The notes under the pieces: model-generated
Databases searched by the model: none
What the model was told of the DNA's origin: nothing
What the model saw: the letters and a program-made list of their open reading frames with translations, nothing else
Position numbers and translations under genes: made by a program
From: Nemopilema nomurai
Lineage: Eukaryota; Cnidaria; Scyphozoa; Rhizostomeae; Rhizostomatidae
Direction: 5' to 3'
Assembly: GCA_003864495.1 (NCBI GenBank)
Contig: ML133493.1
Location: 193,820 to 257,819 of the forward strand
DNA length: 64,000 nt
Shown here: one piece after another, positions 48,401 to 61,195 of the stretch
How positions within the stretch are numbered: position 1 is the first letter of the stretch
How the letters are laid out: each line of letters begins with the position of its first letter

Positions 48401-51400
48401 AAAACAAAAGGCCCAAAGAGCTGGCATTTCAGGTTGTTGTTTGAACGTTGAGTGGAACAGAGAGCATTATCAAACATTCTTAACAAGCTTGCCACTTTAA
48501 TCAACTTAGTCCGAGGATTTAATCCTCGCTCTGGAAGTAAAATATTCACTAAACCTACACCAAAGGGGTTGTGTGTTTTAAGTTAGAAAATCAACATGCT
48601 CAGCCATTTCCAAATGAGAAGAGATGAATTTGAAAAGTCCCTCGGACTTACTTCAAAAGCAAACAATGCAGATTTTTGAAGGACACAAAGACTTCATAAT
48701 TAATCATCTGTTAATGTTCTTTGCTAGAAGCACCAGTAGATAACAACGGAATCAACCATTTCATTACGGGGGAAGGGTGGGACTTGAGCGAAACGCATAA
48801 CTTGAGCTACGGCCTAAACTCCTATTTTTGCGAATGGCTAGGCTAACGTAAAGCAGTTGTTTCTTCAATCAAGAGGCTGTTCTGGTTTTAGGCATGATTT
48901 TATTATTCCAGTACACAGAAAGCTCTATAGGAACAAGTGCACCACCAAGTCAACATTGCAGTGCTGTATACGCCACCAAGACATGAAGACTATTGGAAAC
49001 TTACTATTAGAGAATAAATAGTTTCCTAAGGCTTACTGGCTTGCTCCCCCCCCCCCCCCCCATGCCTCTTTGTTCACTCTTATTGACTTAGCCTCGTTTG
49101 CAAACAGGTGAATTCCATAGCATACCTAATTGAAAGCGGATTGGCCTTCTGCTCACATAGGATAAACCAACGTAGAAACACTTCTCCCAAATAGGATGAT
49201 ACCAATCTCATATAGTTTTTTTCTGCTGTGATTGGATCCGGAACCAACTCAAAACGGAAACTTGTTATAGATAAGACCAGATTTGTGTGCAATTTGTTAA
49301 CAAAACCGGAGTAGCTTGCTGCAGGGATGTTTTTGGAAATTCTTTGAACATCAGTTAGTGATGAAGCCTTTTTACTTGGAGGACGTGCACGGCTACGTTA
49401 ATATTTGTGTCAGCCGTGCAATTACTGCCAGCAGCACTAGAAATGTCATTGAATTTTGCAACAAGCCACGATTCTTTTTGAAAAATGTGCATCGCTTCCA
49501 GATAGGTTCTGGTGTTAGGAGGCAGGTTTCCCTGACATGTATGACGTAAAACGCAGCAGTGCACTGTGTTGCGCCTTTTGCAGAGGTTAGCCGTTAGGAG
49601 CGGCCATTTCTCCGATAATATGAAAAATGGTTCTCTAAAAGTTGTTGACAATTGGCCGATTAACAGGACTAAAATGTAGCAGTGCTGACAATTTCGTGAA
49701 CTTCAGGATATCTGATGAAGCGGGAAGGTAAGGCAGTAAACTTTGATTCAAAAGATATACCAAAAAGAAGTAAAAAAACTGACAATTTAAAAAAAACGTA
49801 CAGTTTGTGAACCCTCTACCCCCTTTCCAGGAACTGAAACCTGCCGCATGATCTTTGTTGATATTGTACATGGGTGAACTTTTAGGAAGGACAAATAACC
49901 AACCAAACCTTCTAAGGTATTCTTTGTAATTTAATTAATTTACGAACTTTATACATTGCTAGGCAATTAGTAGCAAGGATTTTTCTTTAAACTCTTACAT
50001 ATCGACATAAATTCCCTCTCTGCCACAAAAACTAAAACGCAAACAAATGACTTCTGTTTTTGTGTTAAGCTTTGCCGTCGAAAAACCTAATCGGAAGTTT
50101 CGTCCCTAAAACACTGTTTTCATAGAAGACGCCTAACTACGAAGATGTGTGTGCACAAAAAGACTTGCTGCGGCAATCTTTCGTCAAACAAAGAACCATC
50201 AAATGAAATGATGGCACCTCGCTGTGGCCGCAACAACCTGCAGCGACTTGCGTATTTGACTCGTTTCCGATTTTGCATCTAAAAGCATTTCTTCTACAAA
50301 GCTTGGAGAATCACCTGGAGGATTTGGACAAAGATGCCAAGTCAAACGCCCCTTACAAATGCCAAATACGTAGAACAACATATCACTTCCCTTCTAAGAC
50401 AGGTTCCAACATTCTTTTCGCAAGTTTGAAGCGATAACGACATGCAAAGAAGCATGAATCATATTGAAGGCAATAAGGCCAATCTTTGTGTCTAACAGCA
50501 GGACAGATTTGTTTTAGCCTAAACGATTATCTAAAAGGTCATGTACAAGAAAAAGTCCACTGTTTACATGTGGGTTTTTTGGAACCCTCCTGGGGGGTGT
50601 GATGCCTAACAAGGACTGATACTATCTCTAAAGAAACACGTATTGATAGAACGTGATGATAAATGCATGGCATAGATGAGGACAGGTGTTGTTTACAAAA
50701 TATGAAGGCTTTGGTTAGCGTCTTTCTTCTTAGGCAACAGGATTCACTAACATAGACAAATAAGACGGACATGACACACACAAGCTTTTCAAATATTTGG
50801 TGATTGAATAAACTTTTTAAATTTCAGAGCAAATTCAACTGATCTAAGCAATACCTTTAACTTTCTTCTAATTCAAAGTAATGCCTTTTGGTGAAATAAA
50901 CTAGCATATAAGGTCTGAGGCACATAAAATTCAAGCAATGGTCCACCACTATTGCCTTTATGCAATTAAAAATTTACCCAACTCATCTAGTGTTCATGAG
51001 TGTGTGTTGAATATGCACCTCTCAAAACACACATGCTATTATGAGGTGAAGAAAAGGATGACTGGTGAATCTCAATGTCTGTCTGTCCAAAAACTAAAGT
51101 CTCAGATCATAATAATTTAGCTAGTGAACTGTTGCTTTAATAGTATTGCATGGAGACCATCAAATTAGCCCTTACTTCTTTCTTGTACACAATTATCTGA
51201 AATTAAGAGCACAAAGGAAAAGACAAACAAATTGATAGAACAGAGAGTTAAGAAAGCTAGTAGGCACGAAATCATTTGGGAAATGAAGCATGGTAAACAA
51301 TGCCTGAAAAAGAACAGCAGAGGAGCAGTAATTTTAAGTTTGACAATTGAATAGGTCAAAACGACCTGTCACAATTGACAACACTAATGCAACAAAAAGC

Positions 51401-54099
51401 TACTTCAAAGGTTAACAACACACTTACCGCCAGGTAAATGGCGCATAGCCTGGGCAGTTATCTTTGCACCGGCAACAGAGCTTCATGTCATCAACTGTCC
51501 AGTTTAAGTTTGGCCTTGCACACTGAAATGGATATCACTCATTGATAAATGACATACTAACCAACAATGCAATTGCTATAAAAATGACTAACAAAAAATT
51601 AAACAAAACAGTAAATCACAACTGGACAAACATGGGTTGGCTTCATCTGCAATATCAAAGTTTTTATCAAGTCAAGTCAGCAAATGATCCTGAAAAAAGA
51701 TTGCTGAGAGGACCCAAAAAGTAGAGAGATTGGATATAATATTTTCTCTCTTCTTGTATTTCATGAGCTAAGTATCACGCTTTTCAGTCCTTGCTTGTCA
51801 GTCCAATGAAAAAATTCTTGTTAAAACATTTTCAGGATTTTGCTATGTTTGCCTCCATTGCTCTTTATCTTTCCTATAGTAAGAGCTGGCACCAAAAGAC
51901 AATGAACAGTAAATGATTTCTAACATAGAAAATATGTCAAACAATATCTGGTTAAATCTGCCAACTTGTTCTGAGTGTTATGGTCTGAAAGTATTTCAAC
52001 CTTTATGCATTAAATTGTCCTGTTCATTTGACAATGAAAGTACAAGCCAACTAAAGGATGCAATGAATAATTAATTCTTTACCAAAGTACAACACACAAA
52101 TTCTGCACAAAAACTGCTTACTAGCAGATGTCAATATTGCATGCTGAAACAATTCCACCAAAAAGATGGCACATAGCCCTGATTATAATGTTTCATATTA
52201 AATGATTTCAAACCTTGTAAATAATAGTCACAAATAGTTTTGTAAATAATCAAGTCACAAAAAATTGATAAAAATACACTTGAAAATATATCATTCAAGA
52301 TCGCTACCAAATTTGCATTTCACTTATAGTGCTGAATAAGCCTAATTAAAGTCATGTATAACTTTTGCTAATCACTGGACATGTATAAAGTGACTAATCA
52401 CTTCACATTTCAGCAAAAAAAGAATGTTGCTAACATACTTCCTTTAGTTGCAAAAAACAGCATCGCTTTACTTTACACTTGGTAAAACAACTAACATCAC
52501 CCTCTGAAGTATTTCAAAATTCCTAAATGCATCTATTTGCCCAATTATCAAGAAACTATGTGATGAAATATTAGCAAACACAACTATAGGTGATTTTCAG
52601 TTATAGGTATAGAAAAAGGAGCACACAAAAAGCCTGTGTGTCAAAAGTTGAAAACTATGAGAACTGCAGTGTAACGTGAATGTAGAGGCATCTTAATTTA
52701 TGCCACTCAAACAATATAAGATTTTTGAGAATGTGAAAATAAATTTTGCTTGCAGGAGTTATCACTTGCAAATAGATGGTTTCATAGGCTATGCAAATAG
52801 TCTTGCTGAATATATTTTGTTCTTCTAGATTAACTTTCCACCTGATTAATTCAATTAAGGTGCCAACTTTTCTTTCTTAAGGTGTCCAGACTTTATTGAA
52901 GTTAAATCATCACAAATTCAACTTGTTCAATGTTGAGCTTCAGCTGTACACCATTTGAAACTTGAATTTGCAGTAGAATTTCAAAGAAAAATTACATACT
53001 ACTGAAAATATAAAAAGGCCTGCTATAAAAATACTTTATCAATTCATGTGCAGAGTGATCTATTCATGATAAAAGCTTGTGTAGATAAACAATGTCGTAG
53101 ATTTTTCTCTTCCTTTCTATTTTTCAGTGGATATAATTATTGCTAAAAATGAACCTACTCTTGGTTCATATAAAAAATATGAGTTTGTGTACATACACCT
53201 ATATCCACACATACACATATACAAATTTAAACATCATATATTACAGTAGAATTAGAGCTTTTTCCTCCAGTTCAACAAGACCTCTCTGTACTTGTATTCA
53301 CTATTCATACCCCATTTGGATAAAGATAGTAAGGATTTCCTTTTAAATTTCCAGTTAAAATTTCAAAAGCACTTTGAAAGGGTGTGTCGGCAAGTATTTG
53401 CGGTATGTCAAAAATGAATCGAACATGAAAATCGTGAAAAGTGTTGCCCACCAAGATCACTAACGATTCATGCAAAGCACTAGGAATTTGTTTGCCTAGA
53501 TGCAAATTTATTAATAGTTTGGTGTTTCAATTCCTTCAATTGCTTGTTGGAATGTAAAAGATATTGTTGAATCTGATGATTAATTCATAAAAAGCACAAA
53601 ATAATGTTTATCTGCACTAATTGAACGATACCATTGCACAGAAAAATGGCTTCGCCAGGTTTTGCAATGGTATCAATTGACTTTCTGGTGCATTTATCAG
53701 TACAATATCCATGAGTTAGCTTGCCTACTTAGAAATGTTCCAAAACTTTTCATACGAATAAAACCCAATGAACATTGGCTGACATTTAGGTTAGGCCATA
53801 GAAGGGGAGGCAAGAAGTGTGTTATTTTGCTCGCTTTTCATACAGAATGAACATGGATTTTCTTTTGAGGACATGTGCCCGGCAGGGAATCATATAGCTA
53901 GACTTTTGCCAAGACTAAGAGCACGGCAGTTAATATCTATTACCAAAATATTGTTAAATAAAGTACGAGCCGGTGAATTTCATTTAATGAAATGAAACAA
54001 TGCTCGATGACGATGATTTGAATTGCCGTTCTCCTTCAAGAAAAAACATGAAAGCAAGTAATTTCTTACCTTCTTCGGGTCCTTTCGCCGCAACATCAT
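39476..54099 (-). CDS. prickle: Prickle planar cell polarity protein (PET + 3 LIM, CaaX)
   Basis: Seven coding exons, 5' to 3': 54099-54070, 51522-51428, 43141-42946, 42625-42368, 42034-41831, 41494-41308 and 40767-39476. The sum is 2262 bp, or 753 residues, with phases closing at every junction. Prickle acts at the cell cortex with Van Gogh to set planar polarity and convergent extension. Seen: an N-terminal Cys motif ([11 protein letters not shown], then [15 protein letters not shown] across the exon 2/3 junction) as in PRICKLE3 and testin; [17 protein letters not shown] and the PET domain ([24 protein letters not shown]); LIM1-LIM3 (CGKSI...[46 protein letters not shown]); a Ser/Arg/Lys-rich tail; and a C-terminal CVIS farnesylation box like the CIIS of vertebrate Prickle1. 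The start at 54099 follows an in-frame TAA. Exon 1 (10 codons) rests only on splice sites, frame and the upstream stop, so it is the least certain exon. Confidence 0.95.
43142..51427 (-). other. Large Prickle intron between the N-terminal Cys-motif exon and the PET exons
   Basis: This 8.3 kb intron is far longer than the other Prickle introns. It holds a 16-base C run at about 49046-49061, a TGTCTGTA simple repeat at about 46905-46932 and a short duplicated CAGCAATTTCAAGG near 43525-43550. ACTTAC at 43921 (a donor on the minus strand) could end a non-coding alternative first exon. No coding exon was recognised on either strand. Confidence 0.55.
51523..54069 (-). other. Prickle intron 1
   Basis: This 2.5 kb AT-rich intron separates the 10-codon start exon from the Cys-motif exon. 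I see only simple AT-rich sequence and a short CA/TA-rich patch near 53185-53230. Nothing coding was found. Confidence 0.55.
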
Positions 54100-54104
54100 A
54101 ACAT
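54096..54104 (-). promoter_or_regulatory. Two-codon upstream ORF overlapping the Prickle start
   Basis: On the minus strand the sequence reads ATGTTATGATG. The first ATG opens ATG-TTA-TGA, and its stop overlaps the Prickle ATG-ATG pair (54099-54097 and 54096-54094). If the 5' UTR starts upstream of 54104, ribosomes would meet this minimal frame just before the real start, which could tune translation by reinitiation. Confidence 0.45.
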
Positions 54105-55477
54105 TTGTTAATTAACGAACACAATGTTCCAATCCTTGCCGAAATGTTCGCCTTATTTGTGAAAACTGAACTCCCTTTGAGTACTCAAAATGCAGATGCT
54201 GTTTGCTGAATAAAAATGTCAACGCTGCAGTACTGATTGTCTGTCAAACAAAAGAGAACAATCACCTGCTGCTTGGCTGTCCTGGCGAGGATGGTGGGAT
54301 ACCCGAACCCACATCGTTGGTGTTCAAGAAATCCTCATTTATAAGCCGGCGCTCCATGACTAATTTATGACCCTTGTCATCCAGACCAGTGCGCCAAAGT
54401 TTTTCAAATAAATAGGAACAGTCACGACTGCTATTTCACCTGCACCGCCGAGCGTTGAGAAAAGTGGCTTTATTGATAGTTTATTACTAAAAATTTTGGA
54501 TTTTTTGCAAAAACTTGGGGGGAGGGGTAAAGCCCCCTCAGCCCCCCCCCTGCTCCGCGGTGCCTGTTTCAAAATGAAAACTAATTAAGATCAATGTTTC
54601 TTACCCCCGCTTCTGACAATACTTTACAGCATTAAAGTCGTTTTCTGTCATTAATGATGTTGCAGACACAGCGCCCATGGTGGGCAAAATCTTTTACCGT
54701 TCTTTTTAATGTTTTCTAAAGAAGTGTATGAAGTAAAAAGTGAACAAAGTGTCATACGCATACTGTTTTTATCATTTGATCAATGTTACTAACTTACCGT
54801 TAAAACTCCATTAAAGCCGCTTATTCAATTGTCGATGTCGTAGAAGACTTAATAGATTTATGGGGGAGAGGGGGCTTATTTGAAAAATCAAGACCAAGGA
54901 TACAAAAATGGTTTCTAGTTTTCGGTACTTTTCTGATTTGCATAGTTTTCTGGTCTAAAAATGAAAATGTATAACAAATCAGTGGCTGACATCTAATTAT
55001 TGAATCATGGAATTCAATAAAATTTTAATTCTTTGTCTATGATGATTTCCAATATTACGACGAAATAAATCGTGAGCTATCACTAAATCATTGCAATTTA
55101 CTCTGTAGCCTTTCTTGTATGAAAATAGGAAGCTTAATAGAGAGGGGACTTATCTTTAATTTAGTAGTTACGTACCTCTCATTGTAGTGGATTTTTTTAT
55201 GTGTACTCATTGCCTACTGACAATGCTCAAGAAAAAGAAGATGCACATGTGTATTCGGGAATAAAATTCTCTCAGTCAATTCAACATCATTGAGATGTGC
55301 AATCTGAACCAATGGTCACCCTTTCTTCCTGTCCTCGATGTCTATCGCCAGAGTTTTAGCATGACTCCTCCCCTCCTAATTTTTTTCTAAAAGTGTCTTT
55401 AGAAAATTACTATTGCGAGTTTGAAACCAGTATTGCACAGCATACTTTTTTAAAATACGTAAATCAATAAGAAAATT

Positions 55478-55835
55478 GAGGCTTTAAATTTGTAAAATTT
55501 AAGAATAATTAAGAATAATGCCAGGCTCAACCTTCATAAAGACTATAATATCTCCTTGATCTGAGTTTTCTCCCAAAGCAAAACAACTGTTACGGGATTG
55601 AAATAATCTTTTTGTAACAGGATCATATTCTTATCACTAGATTTTACATCTTGATATCAAATTTGTTGTTCTGTTTATCTATCTTAAAATTTATCATGAA
55701 GCAACACATCGAAAAGTTTAAATGATTTTATTTTATCTAAAGGCGAATTTTAAACCTTGTGCTTGGCAAGAGTAATTAAACAAAAATCTTAGGCTCAACA
55801 TTAAAAATTTGTAAGAATATCGAGGCTCGACAAAA
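55478..55835 (+). repeat. Dispersed repeat, copy 2 (partner at 34250-34575)
   Basis: It carries the same ordered blocks as copy 1, including GAGTTTTCTCCCAAAG, GGGATTGAAATAATC, ATGAAGCAACACATC and AAGGCGAATTTTAAACCTTG. It ends a few bases before the left terminal repeat of the MITE-like element at 55841, so the two families abut or are nested. Confidence 0.75.
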
Positions 55836-55840
55836 AATTA

Positions 55841-56571
55841 GGCCCTGTTCACACGGGGACGCAGTCGTTCCTTTTAATTTTATTTCCAGTTTCTAGAACG
55901 GAAGAGTATACTGTTAACATGGTAACGGAGCGATTACGTATCGATTTTTGTTTATGTTCAGACGGAAACGCAACCGTCCCGTGCTGCAATTTGCGTGCCA
56001 AAATTTGCAAATGATTTTTAATGCACATGTCCATAATGAAGATTGATTTCGTCATTTCGATTTATCTCTGAGCTGATTTCGTTGGTTTTAAACAATTTGA
56101 ATAAAAATGGAGAATTGAACAACGCCCCAAAAAGAGCAAGCTCATTTTGTTGCAAAAAGAAATGTTTGACCAGAAGACACCACGTCTTTTCTTCCTTTTC
56201 ATCAAATTCAGTAGATTTCTTCTCCGTCCATATGCAAGCTTCGTAAAAGAAATAACCTCCATGTTGTGCTTCAGCAATGCCGTGAGTGAGGTAAGTGAAA
56301 CTGCAAGAAGACCAATGCTGTTTGTGAAATCCTCCATTTTCCTCGCTGTGATTTCTATTGTCACCTCGTGCTTCCCACAACAACAACACCGACGCACGCG
56401 CCAGAGGCAAAACTCTTATCGTTCTTGTTTTGGGCCAGTTCTGCGCGTTCACACAGGAACGGAACGATTGCAGTTGAAGCATTCCCGTGTGAACACAACC
56501 CCTGAGCATCACACTTTTCGGAACGGAGAAGAATGGAACGGAACGATTGCGTATCCGTGTGAACGGGGCCC
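55841..56571. mobile_element. MITE-like element with ~31-bp terminal inverted repeats
   Basis: The left end is GGCCCTGTTCACACGGGGAC, extending to GTTCC at 55871. It matches the reverse complement of 56540-56570 at about 27 of 31 positions. Subterminal copies of the same theme occur inside (GTTCAGACGGAAACGCAACC near 55956; CGTTCACACAGGAACGGAAC near 56449; CCCGTGTGAACAC near 56486). Open frames on both strands (up to 164 codons) show no transposase motif. It is probably non-autonomous; no target duplication is clear. Confidence 0.75.
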
Positions 56572-58014
56572 TGGGTACTCTTATGAAAATTGTGTACGTA
56601 CCAAAGTGCAGCGAATGGTTTCAAAGTAAAGATGTTTTTTACGATGTACTAACATGAAAAAACATTCTACATTATTAAAAACAATATGAGCTGTAAAGAG
56701 TAGGTCTGGCATAGGAGAGGAACGGATTGGAGATGGAGGATGGTGGGTTGGAGATTCCAAGACCCAAAAGTGGAAAAGGAACGGTACCATAAGGAGGCAC
56801 GGCTTTTGAAAATAATGCTGCAAAGATTGTAATCTAAGCATAGGCTTCCGAGCACCTTCAGCAATGATCGGAGGGCATAAATGAGTTTTTGCTACTGTGT
56901 TGTTTCAAGAAGTTGCTATGTTTCTGTGCTGCATATGCATACATCTATGCACAGATGTTGGGTACCACGTGTCAGTCTTTGTTGGTGACTTGACCAAAAA
57001 TCTGCAATTCATTCTGCAACTAATCCGTTTCTAATGTCAGACAAACTTTAATAGCAAAATCTTTCTCTGCCCTCGAGGTACCATCATTTCTTGCATCCAG
57101 ACAGTCCCATTAATTGTTATTACCAATAAGGTGAATGTTATCATTACCAGAAATTAGAGAGCTGCCTTGCTAACCTTCACCTTTTTGGTGCAGTTCATCA
57201 GACCATTCAACACGACTAAATCATAAACAGGATAAAATAATAGCAATGTCTGCAAAACGTCTTGGATTCCTGGAGCAATTTGGCACTTTTACTTGCTGCT
57301 CCCTTTTTGCATTTTTGACAAATACACAGCGTTGATTTTTAGAGACTCGGCTATTGACAAAGATATGAAAGGGAGAGAGAAGAGATAAACAGTAACCCTA
57401 AAAAGCTAAAATTTCCTTAAATGTTGCATCCCCGTTAAGCATTCTATTTGCACCCCAAGTATCTTTTTGTCGAGGCAATGTTGGGACAGCTCTGGGATGA
57501 AAACTTATAACTCCCAGGCATAAGCAGGGAAGAATTGTAAACCTAAAAAGCTTTTCAATAGTGGCAAAGAAAATCGCGTGCTTGCGAAATTCATGGAGAA
57601 AAATCCTCTTGATGGAAAAAAACTAGAAAGAATGATATAGCAAATACAAGTTAGATTTATGAGGTTCATTTTTGGAATCTACATTTACCAATTTTAACTG
57701 GACTTACATGACAATAAAAGGCTCAGAATGCGATCGCCTGCCTCATAAAAGCTTCATTATTCTCTCATCCAATGCTCAACGTCTATGACTAGAGAAACTT
57801 AGTAACCCTGCTCTTTAATTAACCCCCTCTCTTTTCTGATAGAAATAGAGGTATGAATCCCCAGTCGTACCAAGCAGGCAAGAACGTCATTGTCCATGCA
57901 GTGGCATCCCTGCGGGGGATGGGGGCCTTGACTTCCCCAGTAACTTTATTTGCCCCCTTCATTTGCCCCTTCACTTTTCTCGGAAAAGTTTCGGCTACTG
58001 ATTAGTGTTTCTGC

Positions 58015-58070
58015 CCACGTGCTTTATACCACGTGCTTTATACCACGTGCTTTATACCACGGGCTTTATA
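58015..58070. repeat. Four tandem 14-bp repeats carrying CACGTG
   Basis: Copies of CCACGTGCTTTATA start at 58015, 58029, 58043 and 58057, the last with CACGGG. Three copies keep the palindromic E-box CACGTG. They lie about 4 kb upstream of the Prickle start. They could bind bHLH factors, but the local tandem form may be chance expansion. Confidence 0.8.
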
Positions 58071-60196
58071 CCTAGCTTCCGGTATGAATTGCTCAGGCCT
58101 TCGCACTAAACTGCCGCGTGCATTAATTCATAACTTCAAATTGTTGAAATAAGATTAATATCACCCTAAAGTAAGGCGTTATTTTTGTAAATATAAAGTG
58201 ATCGTAATCTACTATCCTATGATTCCATCGCCTTCCCCCCACAGTCTTCGCAGGCTACAATCGCTCGTGTCTACGACCGATCTTGGACAATTATACAAAG
58301 TCTAACATTTTAATTCAGGAAAGAATGAAAATTTCCACACTTTTTTGACATGGCTTTTTGGCGAAAAAGGCCTTCCCCTTGCTTATCGGAATGTATGCAC
58401 TTTGCTTCGTGCGAGCTGACATGTAAGTTAAAACAGCCATGTTTTATAACTTCGTGAACTCGATTCCTCGGTTTTTTAAAAACAATGGCTTTTACGGTGC
58501 ATATTGCTTTGTTGACAGTGCTTTAAACAATAGTGTTGCATTTTCGTTTTTATTGTACGAGGATTCTATTAAATGACCTTGCTGTACGATGATTGTCGTT
58601 GTTAAGCACTCACAACGATTAAGTCCTATTTACACTACACAAACTAATCCGCGCTTTCTCCGGGTTAGTGTGACCTGGGTTTGTTTTAATTTCAGTGTAA
58701 GAGTTTTTCTGAGTCGAAACTGGTTTGCTTATAGCAAGCGCGCATTATCTCGATTAACCTCGCTCAATTGGTAAAAGCGATTATAAGTCGGATCTTGATA
58801 ATCGTTAGCTATGTTTTCTCTTGCTGCTTTTTCCTTTTCCTTCGCGTTCTTGTACGAATGAAGCAATTCTCCGTTAGCAGTTAAAATTTCGAAACGTTTT
58901 GCAAAGTAGGCTTTTTGTAACGGGGTATTTCGCTGTATATGGCCTGCTTATACTGTATATAGCATACGTACTTGTTAAGTGCTAATTGCCTGAAGAACGA
59001 TTTTTTACTATGATAAAAGGCAGTTTATCTGCAGAAGACTGATTCACCTGTTTCGCTTAGGTATCTTGACCATGGATGTAGCCATTATTCTCTCGCAGTG
59101 AGGGTGAGGTTATTCTCTTACTTTTAGACAATTAGAACAATTTGACTACGCGGGATACATGAAAACATAACATTTTTTCATAATCATTGCAAACATTTTC
59201 ACCTTTTCCAATTTTTTGGAGGTTATTATGAATCAGGGGCATTGATTCTTTGAGAACGTTTTTATGCATTTAACTTTGACCAGAGTTATTGTAAATCAAC
59301 CAGTTCTATAATTTGCAAGTAATTCTATTATGATAGCGAACAAAAACAATGCAGTGAGTTGTTGAAAACATTTTTAGTTCCAAGTCATAACTCAATATGA
59401 AACATATAATGTCTTTGATCAAACATTGTTGTGGTTTCAATAGTTCAGTAGTTAAAAAGCTCCTCTTTTTATTAAACTTTGTGTGCCTCGTTCCCAATGA
59501 ATACGACCAGTAACTTTTTCTTAAGTAACAGACAAATATATCTAGCAGAATGTCTGAGATACCAAACTTTTCTTAGTCAGGTTTTTTTCGCGTTACTCGG
59601 CTAGGGTTGACTGCTTTTTTCAGGAACTTGGCCTGTGCTGATAGATGGATAGATGCCGATGTGTAGACTTCAAATCTGAAATTAGTTTCCAAAAGTAGGT
59701 TCTGGTTGTCATTGAAACGTGGATATAGTGGAAAAAGTGGTTTTCTTCAGAAGATTTGATAGCTTTTCCCACTACAGAGACTTAGCTTTGCTACAATGCA
59801 TTTTAAAGGGAATTGGTTGGTTTATGCAGAAAAATTCAAAGTTTAACTCTAGCCACTATCGTTACCTAACTTCTAAATTTGATCATCGGATTTTATAGTT
59901 TTTTTTGAAACATTAATCTGACTTACTTGCTATTGATTAGCAGCCAAATTTTAATACTCCGCAAGTTCTTACGACATGCGCAAATTAGAGAGAGAAATCA
60001 CAATTGAAAATATAACATAGTATTGTTTGCTTATCCATTCAGTTTTCTTGTGAAACAAAGCTAAGTCAAATCAATACGAATGTAAGAAACTAAAGGGTAA
60101 TAGTTATGTGAATCTAAATGGAGTTCTGGCATACATGTCCCATTTAATAAGAGATTAAATTCAAAGAGTCCAGCCTGGTACGTTTGCCCTCTTTCG

Positions 60197-60410
60197 TCAT
60201 CTTGGCCTTTTCTTTGCGTGGTTTAGCATATTTGATAGTTTTTCTTCTCTGCATCGCCTTGTATGCTTTACTAGCTTTTTAAGTCTTTCAACTGACTTTT
60301 CTAATGTCCCCTCAGTCATGTGGTGGCCAGGCTCAATGCCCAGAAACTCGAAGAGAGTTAGATGAAGGTCGCCCCTTTTTAAACTGACATAATGCCATTT
60401 GAGCTGCAAT
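60197..60410 (-). CDS. Unrecognised terminal-exon-like open frame
   Basis: On the minus strand a CTGCAG acceptor-like site near 60411 is followed by an open frame ending in TGA at 60197. It has balanced, charged, helix-like composition: LHLTLFEFLGIEPGHHMTEG, then KSVERLKKLVKHTRRCREEK, ending in KKRPR. It looks more protein-like than nearby frames and could be a last exon with a basic tail, or a transposon relic. I do not recognise the family and found no upstream exons, so its status is uncertain. Confidence 0.28.
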
Positions 60411-61195
60411 TTAAACAATAGGACGACCAACAAATGATTTTTTTGGCAAAACCTTTAAAGAAGACCGTGCAAAATTTCGTTCGGGTTTTGAGTTGCCAGA
60501 AACACAAGAAATTCTCTCGTGGTGGGCCGTGGAAATGCTTTGGGTTTTCATCAGTTGAGATTAAATGAATTAAGATTGCAAAAATGCGTTTTTTATCACT
60601 GCAACATCATCTGGGTTGTCTTTAATTGCCCCCCCCCCCATGACAGTTTTGAATGTCGAGCATTTGTGCTTTGGTCAGCTTTCCCTTCCTTGATATGGAG
60701 TCCTTTTTGAGCTTTGCCTTCTTGCTGGTGGTTAACTAAGGCAGTTCTCATCCTGCCTTAGTCACATTGTTAATACATTCCTCTTCAAAATACGTTTGCT
60801 GTACGGTTGAGCTTCAAAAACGGAGTCATATACTTTTCTGTCACCATCTGAAAGCATTGTTGTGTACCTCAACTGGAATTTAGGTACAGAACGACTCCAT
60901 AGCCTCTTTGCACATAACAGAACTAACAGAACTTAAACCATTCTGCAACGTATTTTTAAGAGTTGCAAAATGTCGCCCTTAGAAAGCTGCCTTGTATCAT
61001 GATTACAAACGGCTGTCAAGGTTTCAACAAAGTGATGAAAAAATGGAAACATAAATGTTATCGACTAGAGGAGCTATATAAGGAGTTATATCTAGAGACT
61101 AGAGCACTGGTTGGTTTAAGTTGGCTTTTATTTGAAGAATATACCGGATACTCTTGATAGTTTCTTCTAGAGTTCACTTAAATGAAATCTTCAGG

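Noticed and set aside
56018..56629. Overlapping 111-164-codon frames on both strands
   Set aside because: They fall inside the MITE-like element and have no transposase motif or family resemblance.
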